From Bacteroidia bacterium (GTDB taxonomy: Bacteria; Bacteroidota; Bacteroidia; Cytophagales; Cyclobacteriaceae), in the NCBI GenBank assembly GCA_030426345.1, contig JAUHYU010000015.1, forward strand, positions 1-60,591: a stretch of DNA of 60,591 nt. Reading direction: 5' to 3'. This document shows positions 17,835-26,963 of this stretch, in pieces (position 1 is the stretch's first letter; each line of letters opens with the position of its first letter). Below the pieces are notes generated by a model. The model did not search any database, was not told where the DNA came from, and saw nothing but the letters and a program-made list of their open reading frames with translations. Position numbers and translations under genes: made by a program.

Positions 17835-18269
17835 TTATCGTTTAAACCCAAGCACACTTCCTCCGCAATGGTTTTGCGATTCTTTAAAAGTAAAGGTAAT
17901 GTAATAGATTCCGGTGGCATTGCATGGATAGATCATTCCGGAATAAAATTTACCATTATTGAAATTGGTAGATACAATCTGTCTTTTAGAATCATACATC
18001 GTTACTATGATTCCATCCGTATCATTCCCATCGTTGCAAATATTTAAAAAATATTGAGTGTTTTTACTAAACACATATGAATATTCGACTTTCGTTTTCG
18101 CGCCTTCCTGCCCATCTATTTTAAAAGTTTTTAGGAAGGTAAATCCATCCTGAAGCGTAGAAATACACTCATTAGCTTTCACATCCGCTCCACATTGAGC
18201 GCTTGCCAAGCTTGTTGAGAACAAAACTGCAAGAATGGATATTCTTAGAATATTAATTACCTGTCTCAT
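17835..18269 (-). CDS. Small secreted hypothetical protein
   Basis: A 144-residue protein with a clear signal peptide (ISILAVLFSTSLASA, cleavage likely after ASA). The mature part contains four cysteines (CGADVKANEC, NICNDGND, IYPCNATG, NHCGG) that could form disulfides, plus strands like those of a small beta-sandwich. The family was not recognised. It is the last gene before a strong terminator and 16 bases behind the lipoprotein gene, so it belongs to the CheR-to-transporter operon. It may be an envelope partner or cargo of the TerB-ABCG transporter; this is inference from position only. Confidence 0.75.
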   Translation of the reverse strand: MRQVINILRISILAVLFSTSLASAQCGADVKANECISTLQDGFTFLKTFKIDGQEGAKTKVEYSYVFSKNTQYFLNICNDGNDTDGIIVTMYDSKRQIVSTNFNNGKFYSGMIYPCNATGIYYITFTFKESQNHCGGSVLGFKR

Positions 18270-18285
18270 ACAAAAAATATATTTT

Positions 18286-19182
18286 TTAGCTTATTATTTT
18301 TTTTCTGATATTGATTACCTGTTGCCTGATCTCCCGCACATTTTCTTCGGCAATTTTGATCGTAGTAGTACTGTTATCCGTCACTACCAACAAGCCATCT
18401 ACCTCTTTCATAGTGGGCTCGGCATATTTATAAGTTATTTCTATTTGGGCAAATGCCTTTTCGAGACCAAGAATATTTTTGTGCAAATCTGCTATACTTG
18501 GATCACTTGTATAATACTCAAGCATGAGTTTTATATTATCGAGGGTTATCTTTTGCTCGCCAATTTTTTCGATCAACTGCTTGTTTCCCGGATTCTTTTC
18601 AGCTATCTGGCAGGTGATATGCAACGCTTCAAGCCAGCCGCCAGTCAACAATAGCACACTCAAATTGGATCGTTGGTTTTCTTGTAAATAGCCATTGATG
18701 TCATTGAAGTTTTGTGTAGTAATTAGCAAAAGCGAATCTAAATTTTTACTGTTAGTAGCCAATCTTGCAATTGTTCCGAAATCAAAATACTGACCGATGC
18801 TCAAGTCATTTGCTAAGCCCTTTATGGAATTTAGATACGATATGGCATCTTGGTTTTCTTCATAGATATTGGCATATCCGAGATCTGTGCCATAAATCCC
18901 CATGTTAATTGCCTTTTGAAAATTACTATTGTAGTTAGACACATTATTAGGTTTATTTAAAATATCAAAATCGTAAAGCGTACCTGCATCTTTCAGTAAA
19001 TACGAAATTTCTAATGGAGAAGGCAACTGCTGCATTATATCGGCGATTACGTCTTCAGAAATCTTGGGGTCGTTCATCGTCAGGTTTTGCAGGCTGTCTA
19101 AAAAAGCCTGTTCATCTGACTTTCTGCCTGATTCACAAGCATAGAAGACGATCACTAAAAATAACAAACTAAATTTTCTCAT
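18286..19182 (-). CDS. Hypothetical lipoprotein
   Basis: About 298 residues from the ATG at 19182 (MRKFSLLFLVIVFYACESG); the longer start at 19203 would put charged residues ahead of the signal. LVIVFYAC is a lipobox, so the mature protein begins with a lipidated Cys. The remainder is largely helical, with a coiled-coil-like C-terminus (IKIAEENVREIRQQVINIRK). No enzyme motif was recognised; the family appears to be an uncharacterised Bacteroidota one. It is sandwiched between the TerB-ABCG transporter and the small secreted protein, pointing to an envelope role with that transporter. Confidence 0.75.
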   Translation of the reverse strand: MRKFSLLFLVIVFYACESGRKSDEQAFLDSLQNLTMNDPKISEDVIADIMQQLPSPLEISYLLKDAGTLYDFDILNKPNNVSNYNSNFQKAINMGIYGTDLGYANIYEENQDAISYLNSIKGLANDLSIGQYFDFGTIARLATNSKNLDSLLLITTQNFNDINGYLQENQRSNLSVLLLTGGWLEALHITCQIAEKNPGNKQLIEKIGEQKITLDNIKLMLEYYTSDPSIADLHKNILGLEKAFAQIEITYKYAEPTMKEVDGLLVVTDNSTTTIKIAEENVREIRQQVINIRKKIIS

Positions 19183-19246
19183 GTTATTGCTTTTATCAAA
19201 CACTAAAATGTCTTTATCAGAAATTATTAAACCAGCAATTAAATCG

Positions 19247-22200
19247 CTAATTCCTTATTTTTTTTGCGATGGTTTCAAAAATACCCATGACCTTTTTCAG
19301 CCATTCAAAATACAAGGCGATATATAATAAAACGGTCATTATCCATATCACCGAGATGTTAAACCAATAGGTATCAAAGTAAACACCTAAAAAGTGTTTT
19401 TTTGGTGCAAAAAAGTGCGTACGGTAATCAAGTAAGTTTTTAGGATTTTTTACTTCGGTGAAAACCGGATCGATAATTTGCAATAGCCTCCCTTCAAATT
19501 CTATGACCCTATCCTTTACATTTAGATTGCGAACAAGGTCTGCAAGGCTCTCATTGTAGTATTTATTTTTCATACTGCTGAGATCATAATGAAAAGTATG
19601 CTCATATCCGTAAATGAGTTTTTCTTTTTTTTGTACGGCCAAATTGTATCTTTCTAGGTGGTTTTTGGACAAACTATCAAGAAAAATTACAACAAGACGA
19701 CCGGAATCTACATTGAATTTATCTGGATTTAAGGCAGATTCAAGATCAATTCCTTCTAACCTATTATGATCAGAAGATGACTGCTCTGAAAGCTCCAATT
19801 TGACAAGCTTCAGGTTTTCCTGGACCTTATCCAGTATATCTTGATCCATTGAATTATAGTTTTCAATAGCATAGTTCACTCTGCTTTTCAGTTCCTTTGC
19901 CCAGTATGTTGATATAAAATCTGCCTGAAATTCTTCCTTTTCAAAATCATACAATTTCGATTCAAATTCATTGTCCTTAAATTGGCTCACAGCAATTGCT
20001 TCATATCCCCATCTCGAGGCCATGAAATCAGCTACCACTGGCACCTGCCCTTTAGTGCTCACGACCTCGTTAAGCTTGTCAAAGCTAAATAGCAATCCAC
20101 TTAGGACCATCTGTGGAATGATCAACAAAGGGATCAAGATATAAACTGTAACAGCGGAATTAAATGCAGATGAGACATTCAGGCCAATGACATTAGCAGT
20201 GCATGAAATGGAAAACAAAGCCAACCAATAGGTCAATGTCATTCCATGAATTTCCAATATGAGGTTACCTACCACAGCAAAAATGATAGTCTGAATGGCA
20301 GATAGCCCAAATAGAATGAGCACCTTAGACATCAAGTAGCTGTTCCAGCTCAAATTCAAGAACGACTCGCGCTTTAATATTTTCCGGTCTTTGATAATTT
20401 CTTCTGCACTAACTGTCAGCCCCATGAACAGAGCCACAATTATAGCCATCATGATATAAACCGGTATGTTTTCATTAAATCTGAAAACATAACCTTGCCC
20501 ATCGGGGCCGCTTTTGTAACGGATCAGAAATGCAAGAATAAATGCAAGCAACGGTGCCTCCAACAGATTGATCAACATGTATTGCCTGTTGCTCAGTTTA
20601 GATAGCAAATCTCTTTTAGCGAATATCAAAGATTGCTTAATCCTCGTGGGTATTTTAAGCGACTGAGGTGGAAGTTCCTTTATTTCAGCAACTTTTCCCG
20701 GATTGAAATTAGTGTGATACAGAGAGTTCCATTGTACCGGAGTTATTTTACGCTTATTGGTAAATTCCCCATACTCATCTACTACCTTAGCCTCAATTAT
20801 ATTAAATATTTGTTCAGGATTTACATTGCCACATGTTTGACATTGGCCTTTGTCGGCTCCTACTTGATTACTAGATGCCTTAAAATATGTAACCGCTTCT
20901 ACTGGAGGACCATAATACACAGGATACCCTCCCAAATCCATGATCATCATTTTATCAAACATCTTATAGATGTCTGACGAAGGTTGGTGAATTACCACAA
21001 AAATCAATTTTCCCTTGAGCGTTAATTCCTTCAATAGGTCGATGACGTTTTCAGAATCTCTTGAGGACAATCCCGACGTTGGCTCATCCACAAACAATAC
21101 GGCTGGTTCCCGAATGAGTTCAAGCGCTATATTCAAACGTTTTCGTTGCCCGCCACTTATAGTTTTATCAAGAGCACCTCCAACCCTAAGATCCTTTCGC
21201 TGATCTAATCCAAGGCTAGACAAAGTAGCCATCACTCGCTTGTCTAATTCTTCCTCACTGAGATCTGCAAAGCAAAGTTTGGCGTTATAATAAAGATTTT
21301 GGTAAACGGTAAGTTCTTCAATCAATAAGTCATCCTGAGAAATATAGCCTATGACTCCTTTGATCTTCTCAGTTACATTACAAAATAGATCAAGGCCATT
21401 TATCTTAAGACTACCAGAAGATGGTTTGTCAACTCCGGCGAGTACGTTTAGCAATGTGGTTTTTCCTGCTCCACTTGCCCCCATAATGCCAACAAGCTTG
21501 CCCGGACCTTCCGAAATATTGATATTGCGAAGCCCAATTGCTCCATTGGAAAATTTTTTCTCTAACCCTTTGGCTATAAACGAAAGCTTAGAAGTTTCCG
21601 TCTCGGAGAGAAAGTGTCTAATGAGATCGCTGTAATAAAGCGCATCGCCAATTGGCGTTTTGATAGTGCTGCCATGAGAAAATTGATAAGTGAGTTCTGG
21701 CTTGATTATAAAGCTATTCAACAGGATTTCCTCGGATCCTAAATAACGCACAAAATACATATCCACACTTGGTACTCGTAGAAATATCATTTCACCAGAA
21801 ATTGAAATCTCTACTTTACTGGCAAAATCAAATTTTTTATCAAGTTTGTTTGAGGCATACAATATATCCTCCTTGTCAGGATATATCTCTTGGGTATGCA
21901 GTATAAAACCTTCTACGAGCTTGTATTCATCTGCGGAAATATTGAACACTTCTGAGACTGTATTGATAATCTCCATCCTTTGAGAGGTGAAATTTCGATC
22001 CGAACTCACCAATCCTAGGAGCTTTATCAATGCGACAACCTTTTGCTTCTGAGTAAGTGTCTTATTGATTTTACGACAGATCGCGAGTGTTCTTACAGAG
22101 TCCTTTACAGAAGTCAGCTTCTTTTTTTCAGAAACTTCTACCTCTTTCCCGTACCCCACAAATTCATCATACAATGCAATATACTCCCTAAGCGAATCCT

Positions 22201-22321
22201 GATCCAGGTCCTCCTTGAAGATACTGATAACAAAATTTCTTTCTGTCTCAGTTACCCCTCCATCTTGCTTGGTAATGATTGCAAAAAGCTGCGTAAGTGC
22301 TTTTAGAATTTCTTCACTCAT
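19247..22321 (-). CDS. ABCG-type half transporter with N-terminal TerB-like domain
   Basis: A 1024-residue fusion. Residues 1-145 form two four-helix repeats like TerB (QLFAIITKQDGGVTETERNF, ALIKLLGLVSSDRNF). Residues 165-240 look like a small beta domain, possibly FHA-like. The ABCG-type ATPase follows: Walker A GASGAGKTT (about 281-289), signature ISGGQRKR (about 388-395), Walker B LFVDEPTSGL. A six-helix ABC-2 membrane part comes next, with a large extracytoplasmic loop between the last two helices (about 770-960). GQCQTCGNVN (about 488) is a lone CxxC. It is the largest downstream gene of the Sia-like operon and the likely output. Substrate unknown. Confidence 0.85.
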   Translation of the reverse strand: MSEEILKALTQLFAIITKQDGGVTETERNFVISIFKEDLDQDSLREYIALYDEFVGYGKEVEVSEKKKLTSVKDSVRTLAICRKINKTLTQKQKVVALIKLLGLVSSDRNFTSQRMEIINTVSEVFNISADEYKLVEGFILHTQEIYPDKEDILYASNKLDKKFDFASKVEISISGEMIFLRVPSVDMYFVRYLGSEEILLNSFIIKPELTYQFSHGSTIKTPIGDALYYSDLIRHFLSETETSKLSFIAKGLEKKFSNGAIGLRNINISEGPGKLVGIMGASGAGKTTLLNVLAGVDKPSSGSLKINGLDLFCNVTEKIKGVIGYISQDDLLIEELTVYQNLYYNAKLCFADLSEEELDKRVMATLSSLGLDQRKDLRVGGALDKTISGGQRKRLNIALELIREPAVLFVDEPTSGLSSRDSENVIDLLKELTLKGKLIFVVIHQPSSDIYKMFDKMMIMDLGGYPVYYGPPVEAVTYFKASSNQVGADKGQCQTCGNVNPEQIFNIIEAKVVDEYGEFTNKRKITPVQWNSLYHTNFNPGKVAEIKELPPQSLKIPTRIKQSLIFAKRDLLSKLSNRQYMLINLLEAPLLAFILAFLIRYKSGPDGQGYVFRFNENIPVYIMMAIIVALFMGLTVSAEEIIKDRKILKRESFLNLSWNSYLMSKVLILFGLSAIQTIIFAVVGNLILEIHGMTLTYWLALFSISCTANVIGLNVSSAFNSAVTVYILIPLLIIPQMVLSGLLFSFDKLNEVVSTKGQVPVVADFMASRWGYEAIAVSQFKDNEFESKLYDFEKEEFQADFISTYWAKELKSRVNYAIENYNSMDQDILDKVQENLKLVKLELSEQSSSDHNRLEGIDLESALNPDKFNVDSGRLVVIFLDSLSKNHLERYNLAVQKKEKLIYGYEHTFHYDLSSMKNKYYNESLADLVRNLNVKDRVIEFEGRLLQIIDPVFTEVKNPKNLLDYRTHFFAPKKHFLGVYFDTYWFNISVIWIMTVLLYIALYFEWLKKVMGIFETIAKKIRN

Positions 22322-22434
22322 TGCTCAATCTTCATTTTCCTCTCACACAAATAGGTTTTAATCTAAGTCATTGGGATGTTCCTTTTTCTCCCGTTGGACA
22401 GACATATCATAATCTATCTAAACAATCCATGGAT

Positions 22435-22797
22435 TTAATATGGTTTTAGCTCGAATGTGACATCTACAAGCTCTGAAAACTCCTCTCCAGCTTCTTCCAT
22501 ATCTTCGTCATCCTCATAGAAGTACCAATGGATCGTAGTATTTTCTATCTCCTCTAGTGCAGTCAATACGTCAAGAATAAGCTTTGATGAAGCTGTATTG
22601 AAATATTCGAGTTTAAAATCAAAAATCATTTCGGGCAGTGGATCATTGGCATAAGCTGCCAGCCAATCCAATACAGGCTGATAAAATTCTGCAGAATCTT
22701 CCGGTAGTGACCGACCTGAGATTTCAAAAATCTTGTTGGTTTTATCCAGTATTATTTTTGGAGTATCTTCCGTTCCTTCTAAATTAATTATTTCCAT
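22435..22797 (-). CDS. SiaC-like regulatory phosphoprotein (DUF1987)
   Basis: A 120-residue protein of the DUF1987/SiaC family, a STAS-like fold. LEYFNTASSKLILDVL contains Thr68, the position that in Pseudomonas aeruginosa SiaC is phosphorylated by SiaB and dephosphorylated by SiaA. The N-terminal strand KTNKIFEISGRSLPEDSAEF and the acidic C-terminus (YEDDEDMEEAGEEF) also fit. It follows the SiaB-like gene by 31 bases. In Pseudomonas, unphosphorylated SiaC activates the cyclase SiaD; no GGDEF protein is present here, so another target is expected, perhaps the TerB-ABCG transporter encoded next. Confidence 0.88.
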   Translation of the reverse strand: MEIINLEGTEDTPKIILDKTNKIFEISGRSLPEDSAEFYQPVLDWLAAYANDPLPEMIFDFKLEYFNTASSKLILDVLTALEEIENTTIHWYFYEDDEDMEEAGEEFSELVDVTFELKPY

Positions 22798-22828
22798 TTT
22801 AAAATGTCGTTTTTAGTTTAACACTTAA

Positions 22829-23374
22829 TTATCCTCTAGGTACAGTAGTTTTCAAGGAGAAAAATGACTGTCCTTTTTCTAAAGGCTCAAATCCGTATTC
22901 TAGCTTTTGCCCCGATTTTCTAGCCATATCCACAAAACCAAGTCCCGCACCTCCCTTTTCGGAAAGTCCGGTGCCACCTTTTATGATTTCCTTATAAAGG
23001 GCCTTTAATCCATCCTTGTCAAGGCTGTTTATTTGATCAAGTTTATTCTTGAGATCTGCAACGTGTTCATCCTTTACAGGATTGCCGGAAGTAATAACGT
23101 AGGACTCCTTTTGCTTACCAATCATGAAAACTGCTGCGTTGGTTTTCGTCTCACCATCAATCGGGTCATCTCCGTGTTTCACAATATTCTGTAGGCATTC
23201 CACCATGACGTTGAACACCTTCCTTTTTATTCCAGACTCTTCACCAACTGAATCCATATTTCTTTCGGCCATAGCCAAAACCGATTTGGTTATTTCCTGG
23301 GTAAACTCCCCTTCATAGACGAGGATGATGTTGTTTTTGAGCATCATGTGATGCATGTCATAAATATACTTCAT
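22829..23374 (-). CDS. SiaB family protein kinase (DUF6272)
   Basis: A 181-residue GHKL-type ATPase. VFNVMVECLQNIVKHGDDP (about 54-72) is the N-box (E-x3-N), and GGTGLSEKGGAGLGFVDMAR (about 133-152) is the ATP-lid/G-box region. The arrangement and length match SiaB, which phosphorylates SiaC on threonine, rather than a histidine kinase (no DHp domain) or a spore-type anti-sigma factor (no sigma gene nearby). It lies between the sensor phosphatase gene and siaC, the same order as siaA-siaB-siaC. Several Met codons near the start leave the exact N-terminus open. Confidence 0.87.
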   Translation of the reverse strand: MKYIYDMHHMMLKNNIILVYEGEFTQEITKSVLAMAERNMDSVGEESGIKRKVFNVMVECLQNIVKHGDDPIDGETKTNAAVFMIGKQKESYVITSGNPVKDEHVADLKNKLDQINSLDKDGLKALYKEIIKGGTGLSEKGGAGLGFVDMARKSGQKLEYGFEPLEKGQSFFSLKTTVPRG

Positions 23375-23470
23375 CGTACTTTTTTAATTTATACACAACC
23401 TATTTCAACCTTGATGTATTTTTGATTAGACTTTTATCTGATTCCTATTTTTAGAACTTACATTTTACTA

Positions 23471-26400
23471 CTAAAATCTAATTCCAATTAGCAGAACATC
23501 ATCAGTTTGTTTTTGCTCCCCTTTCCATGAGGTCCACTCCTCATCTATCTCCTGATAGATCTCCTGCATTGATTTATCTTTCAGTTTTACTAAATTTTCC
23601 CTCAAACGCTTTGGTCCGTATTTTCGATTATCCGGCCCTCCAAATTGGTCTGGAAATCCATCTGAACAGAAGAATATAGAGTCTCCTTTTTTCACCTCAA
23701 TAGTGGAAGATGAAAATTTAGTTTGATTCTTATAAATACCCCCACCGATTGGAAACTTATTCCCTTTGATCTCCTCAAGTTCTCCTCCTTTCATAAAATA
23801 CAAAGATCTATGTGCGCCAGCGTAAGTAACTTTATTTTCATCCAGTTCTATTTTACATAAGGCGATATCCATACCATCTTTAGTTTTAGAATCGTCAGAA
23901 TCTTGCCTTAATGTTTTTGTTACGCCTCGGTCTAATAAATCCAAAATCTCACCGGGATCACTTATTTTCCTACCCTTTACAATATCGTTGAGCAGAAAAT
24001 AGCCAATCAGTGAGATCAAAGCCCCTGGAACTCCATGACCTGTGCAATCGACCGCAGCGTAGTATAATATATTGCCAATCTTAGCAAACCATGGAAAATC
24101 ACCGCTTACTACATCCTTGGCCTTGTACAACATAAATGAATCAGGCAGGTACCGCTGTACCATTGTGCCATCAGGCAAAATGGCTCCTTGTATCCTCTTG
24201 GCGTAGTTGATACTTTCAGTGATCTTTCTGTTTTTTGATTGAATTTCGACCTCGATTTGTTTGCGTTCGGTAATGTCATGCGATACAACTAAGATCGATT
24301 CTAAAATATTTTCATCATCAAATTCAGGAATAGCATTTACCTGCATTACACGGTCACCCAAAATCGATGGGAAATCCATCTCCAGTGATACCTTGTCATT
24401 TTCAGATTCCACCTGCTTTAAAAGGTCACTCCATCCATCCCTAATTACTACTTCTACATCTACCTCCTCAAGGTTTTTGTTGAGCATATCCACTGGTTTA
24501 TGCCCGGTATAATGCTCTATCATCGGATTGATATAGAAAACTTCCCCCTCCTGTGTAAACCTTGTAATCAAATCCGGAGAGTTTTCTGAGAGTGCCTGCA
24601 TTTTAGACTTCATACGCTCTTCACGCTCTGCACGACGCCTTTCGGTAATGTCTCTGCTATTTAAAATTATTCCCTGTATTGCAGGATCAGAAAGCATATT
24701 GGTAGCTGTAGCCTCCAACCAGATAGCATCCCCATCCTTTTTCAAATATTCATACTGTACCGTTACTGACTCGAAAGGATTGGTTATAACCTGTTCAAAC
24801 ATTTGTTCAAAATTGGCCACTCCATCAGCATGTATATGTGTTTTATCATTTGTCCCGATCAGGTCATTTTGCACATATCCCAAGATTTTTTCAACGGATG
24901 GGCTAATATATCTGATGGTACCTTCCTTTTCATAAATCGCAATAACCTCAGAGGCATTTTCCAGGAGCAGCTGCATTCTGTTTTGTGTTCTGTTAACCTC
25001 TTCGATCTGGTCTTCTAGGCGATGGTTGGTGCGCTTGAGTTCTTCTTGGGTAGCTGCCATCTCTTCTGCATTTTGCCTCAATACTTCTTGTTGCTCCTGC
25101 AGTTCACTACTCATTTGCTGTGATTCTTCCAACAGTTTTCTGGTTCGCTCGTTGACCTTAATATTGAAAATAGTTCTTGCCAGAATCAAGCTGATCTCCT
25201 GCACAAATTTGATTTGACTTTCCGTAAACCTGTGGAATCCCGCAAACTCAACTACTCCATATACTGTTTCTTCAGCAATCAACGGCATAATCAAAATTCC
25301 CGATGGTCGTTTATCGCCTAGAACACCTGAAGTGATACTGACGTATTCTTCTGGGATTTCTGTCCGTAAAATATAATCCTGCTCTGCTGCTGCTTGACCA
25401 ACTAAACCTTCAGCAAACCTAAAACTGGATTGAATATATTTCTTTTTATGATAGGCATAAGCCGACTTCATTTCTATGATTGGGTTGGCAGGATCATCGT
25501 CATTGACTACATAAAATGCCCCCTGTATGGCATTGACTTTTTCAGTAATATATGAAATGACGGCATCCCCTAACTCGTCTATGGAATTGTGCGACCTTAG
25601 TATCTCGCTAATCTCTGCTACACCTGTTACAATCTTATTTCTCTCGGTATCCCTCAATTCAGTTTCTACCAAGCTATGTCGCATCTCTATCAGGGCATTT
25701 CCTAATATATCTCCTTTGCTAGAGGGTTCGAAATCTGCTTTAAGATCGCCTTTCCCAATTCTTTCTGCAAATGAAGCTGTCCGTTTCAGAGCTTGAACCA
25801 GATCATCAGTAGTTTTGGCCATCTGCCCGACCTCATCATTGTACTTCTTTTCTATCTGGTCAGGTAAGATACCTTTTGATACCGAAGTCAGTGAATCCTT
25901 GAGGGAAAGCAACGGAGTGATAAAAAAATGTGAGAAAAGGAATGAAATTAAGATAGCAAATGCTATAATCATAACTCCCCAAATAGAAAATTTCTTGACT
26001 ACCAAAAATGCCAATTGGTCAATCTCAGATTGGTCTACTTTGACTTCAACCCCCCAGTCTACCTCTGGTATAAATTCCCATACTGACAAGGTTTCAATGC
26101 CTCTATAATCCATGGAATATCCCATTCCCTTATTGCCTGCCACTGCTTGCTGTATCGCAGTGCCTTCCTTTCCATCCATGGCCACAGCTCTATTAAATGA
26201 AGCCGTGGAATCGAACCTCACAGAATTTAAAAACAAAACTATGTTTTCGCGTTGTTGTGCCAGAATAATTTCCACTGTTTCACCAAGCCCCATGTCGTTG
26301 GACAAGTCTTCAAAAATGTTGTTGACATTTAAAACCATGAAACACAATGCATTGCTAAACTCGACATTCCCGATTGGGGCTCCAACGGAAATTAAATAAT

Positions 26401-26947
26401 CCTTACCTGACTTAAACACTTGGCTGAATGCAACTCCCTCATGTACACGTGCAGTAAACTCATTATTCATAACCTTGATCAATTGTTTGATATTGGTTGC
26501 TGTACCCGGATTGGAGCTGACAGTGATTCTTCCTTCCGAATCCGTAATAACGATATTTGCTGCCCCTATGGAGTTCTTTATGGTTTTTAGAGTGTTTTCA
26601 GCGCTCAGGAAGTGGTCTATGGTGTCTTCTGATGCAGTCTCTTCCATCTCTACACCAATTATAAAAATAGAGTCATTGGTAATAATATCAGCTGGCTGTA
26701 TTTTATTGATTGATTGAAAAGCTGGCTGATTAGCAATTACATCTATTTCGGTTTTGGCGGATTGGATAAATTCTATGATATTGTTTTTTTGGACGTCAGC
26801 TAGCGCACTCAAATTTTGCATGTATTTTTCCTGTAGCATATTTTTCCTGATGGAATAAGAAATAATCCCGGAAGTGCATACTGCTACTATCACCAGAAAT
26901 AGAATCAGGGAGGTTAGTTTTCCTTTTATGCTAATATTCTTAAACAT
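23471..26947 (-). CDS. Membrane sensor PP2C/SpoIIE phosphatase with HAMP-GAF-PAS-PAS (SiaA-like)
   Basis: About 1158 residues from the ATG at 26947. Order: TM1 (about 12-33), a periplasmic sensor domain (about 35-318, Cache-like), TM2 (about 323-343), HAMP, GAF (about 440-600), a Glu/Gln-rich coiled coil (600-660, with MAATQEEL), two PAS domains (about 662-775 and 785-895), a linker ITESINYAKRIQGAIL, and a SpoIIE/PP2C phosphatase. Metal-binding aspartates are seen in SGDFPWF, AVDCTGHGVPGA, FCSDGFPDQF and the terminal DDVLLIGI. Its role as the phosphatase for the SiaC-like protein is inferred from family and gene order. The gene follows the GAF protein gene by 16 bases. Confidence 0.9.
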   Translation of the reverse strand: MFKNISIKGKLTSLILFLVIVAVCTSGIISYSIRKNMLQEKYMQNLSALADVQKNNIIEFIQSAKTEIDVIANQPAFQSINKIQPADIITNDSIFIIGVEMEETASEDTIDHFLSAENTLKTIKNSIGAANIVITDSEGRITVSSNPGTATNIKQLIKVMNNEFTARVHEGVAFSQVFKSGKDYLISVGAPIGNVEFSNALCFMVLNVNNIFEDLSNDMGLGETVEIILAQQRENIVLFLNSVRFDSTASFNRAVAMDGKEGTAIQQAVAGNKGMGYSMDYRGIETLSVWEFIPEVDWGVEVKVDQSEIDQLAFLVVKKFSIWGVMIIAFAILISFLFSHFFITPLLSLKDSLTSVSKGILPDQIEKKYNDEVGQMAKTTDDLVQALKRTASFAERIGKGDLKADFEPSSKGDILGNALIEMRHSLVETELRDTERNKIVTGVAEISEILRSHNSIDELGDAVISYITEKVNAIQGAFYVVNDDDPANPIIEMKSAYAYHKKKYIQSSFRFAEGLVGQAAAEQDYILRTEIPEEYVSITSGVLGDKRPSGILIMPLIAEETVYGVVEFAGFHRFTESQIKFVQEISLILARTIFNIKVNERTRKLLEESQQMSSELQEQQEVLRQNAEEMAATQEELKRTNHRLEDQIEEVNRTQNRMQLLLENASEVIAIYEKEGTIRYISPSVEKILGYVQNDLIGTNDKTHIHADGVANFEQMFEQVITNPFESVTVQYEYLKKDGDAIWLEATATNMLSDPAIQGIILNSRDITERRRAEREERMKSKMQALSENSPDLITRFTQEGEVFYINPMIEHYTGHKPVDMLNKNLEEVDVEVVIRDGWSDLLKQVESENDKVSLEMDFPSILGDRVMQVNAIPEFDDENILESILVVSHDITERKQIEVEIQSKNRKITESINYAKRIQGAILPDGTMVQRYLPDSFMLYKAKDVVSGDFPWFAKIGNILYYAAVDCTGHGVPGALISLIGYFLLNDIVKGRKISDPGEILDLLDRGVTKTLRQDSDDSKTKDGMDIALCKIELDENKVTYAGAHRSLYFMKGGELEEIKGNKFPIGGGIYKNQTKFSSSTIEVKKGDSIFFCSDGFPDQFGGPDNRKYGPKRLRENLVKLKDKSMQEIYQEIDEEWTSWKGEQKQTDDVLLIGIRF

Positions 26948-26963
26948 CAATTATTGCCCTATT

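Noticed and set aside
22829-23374. SiaB-like protein considered as an RsbW/SpoIIAB-type anti-sigma factor.
   Set aside because: No sigma factor gene nearby, and the partner encoded next is a DUF1987/SiaC protein, not a short STAS anti-anti-sigma factor.
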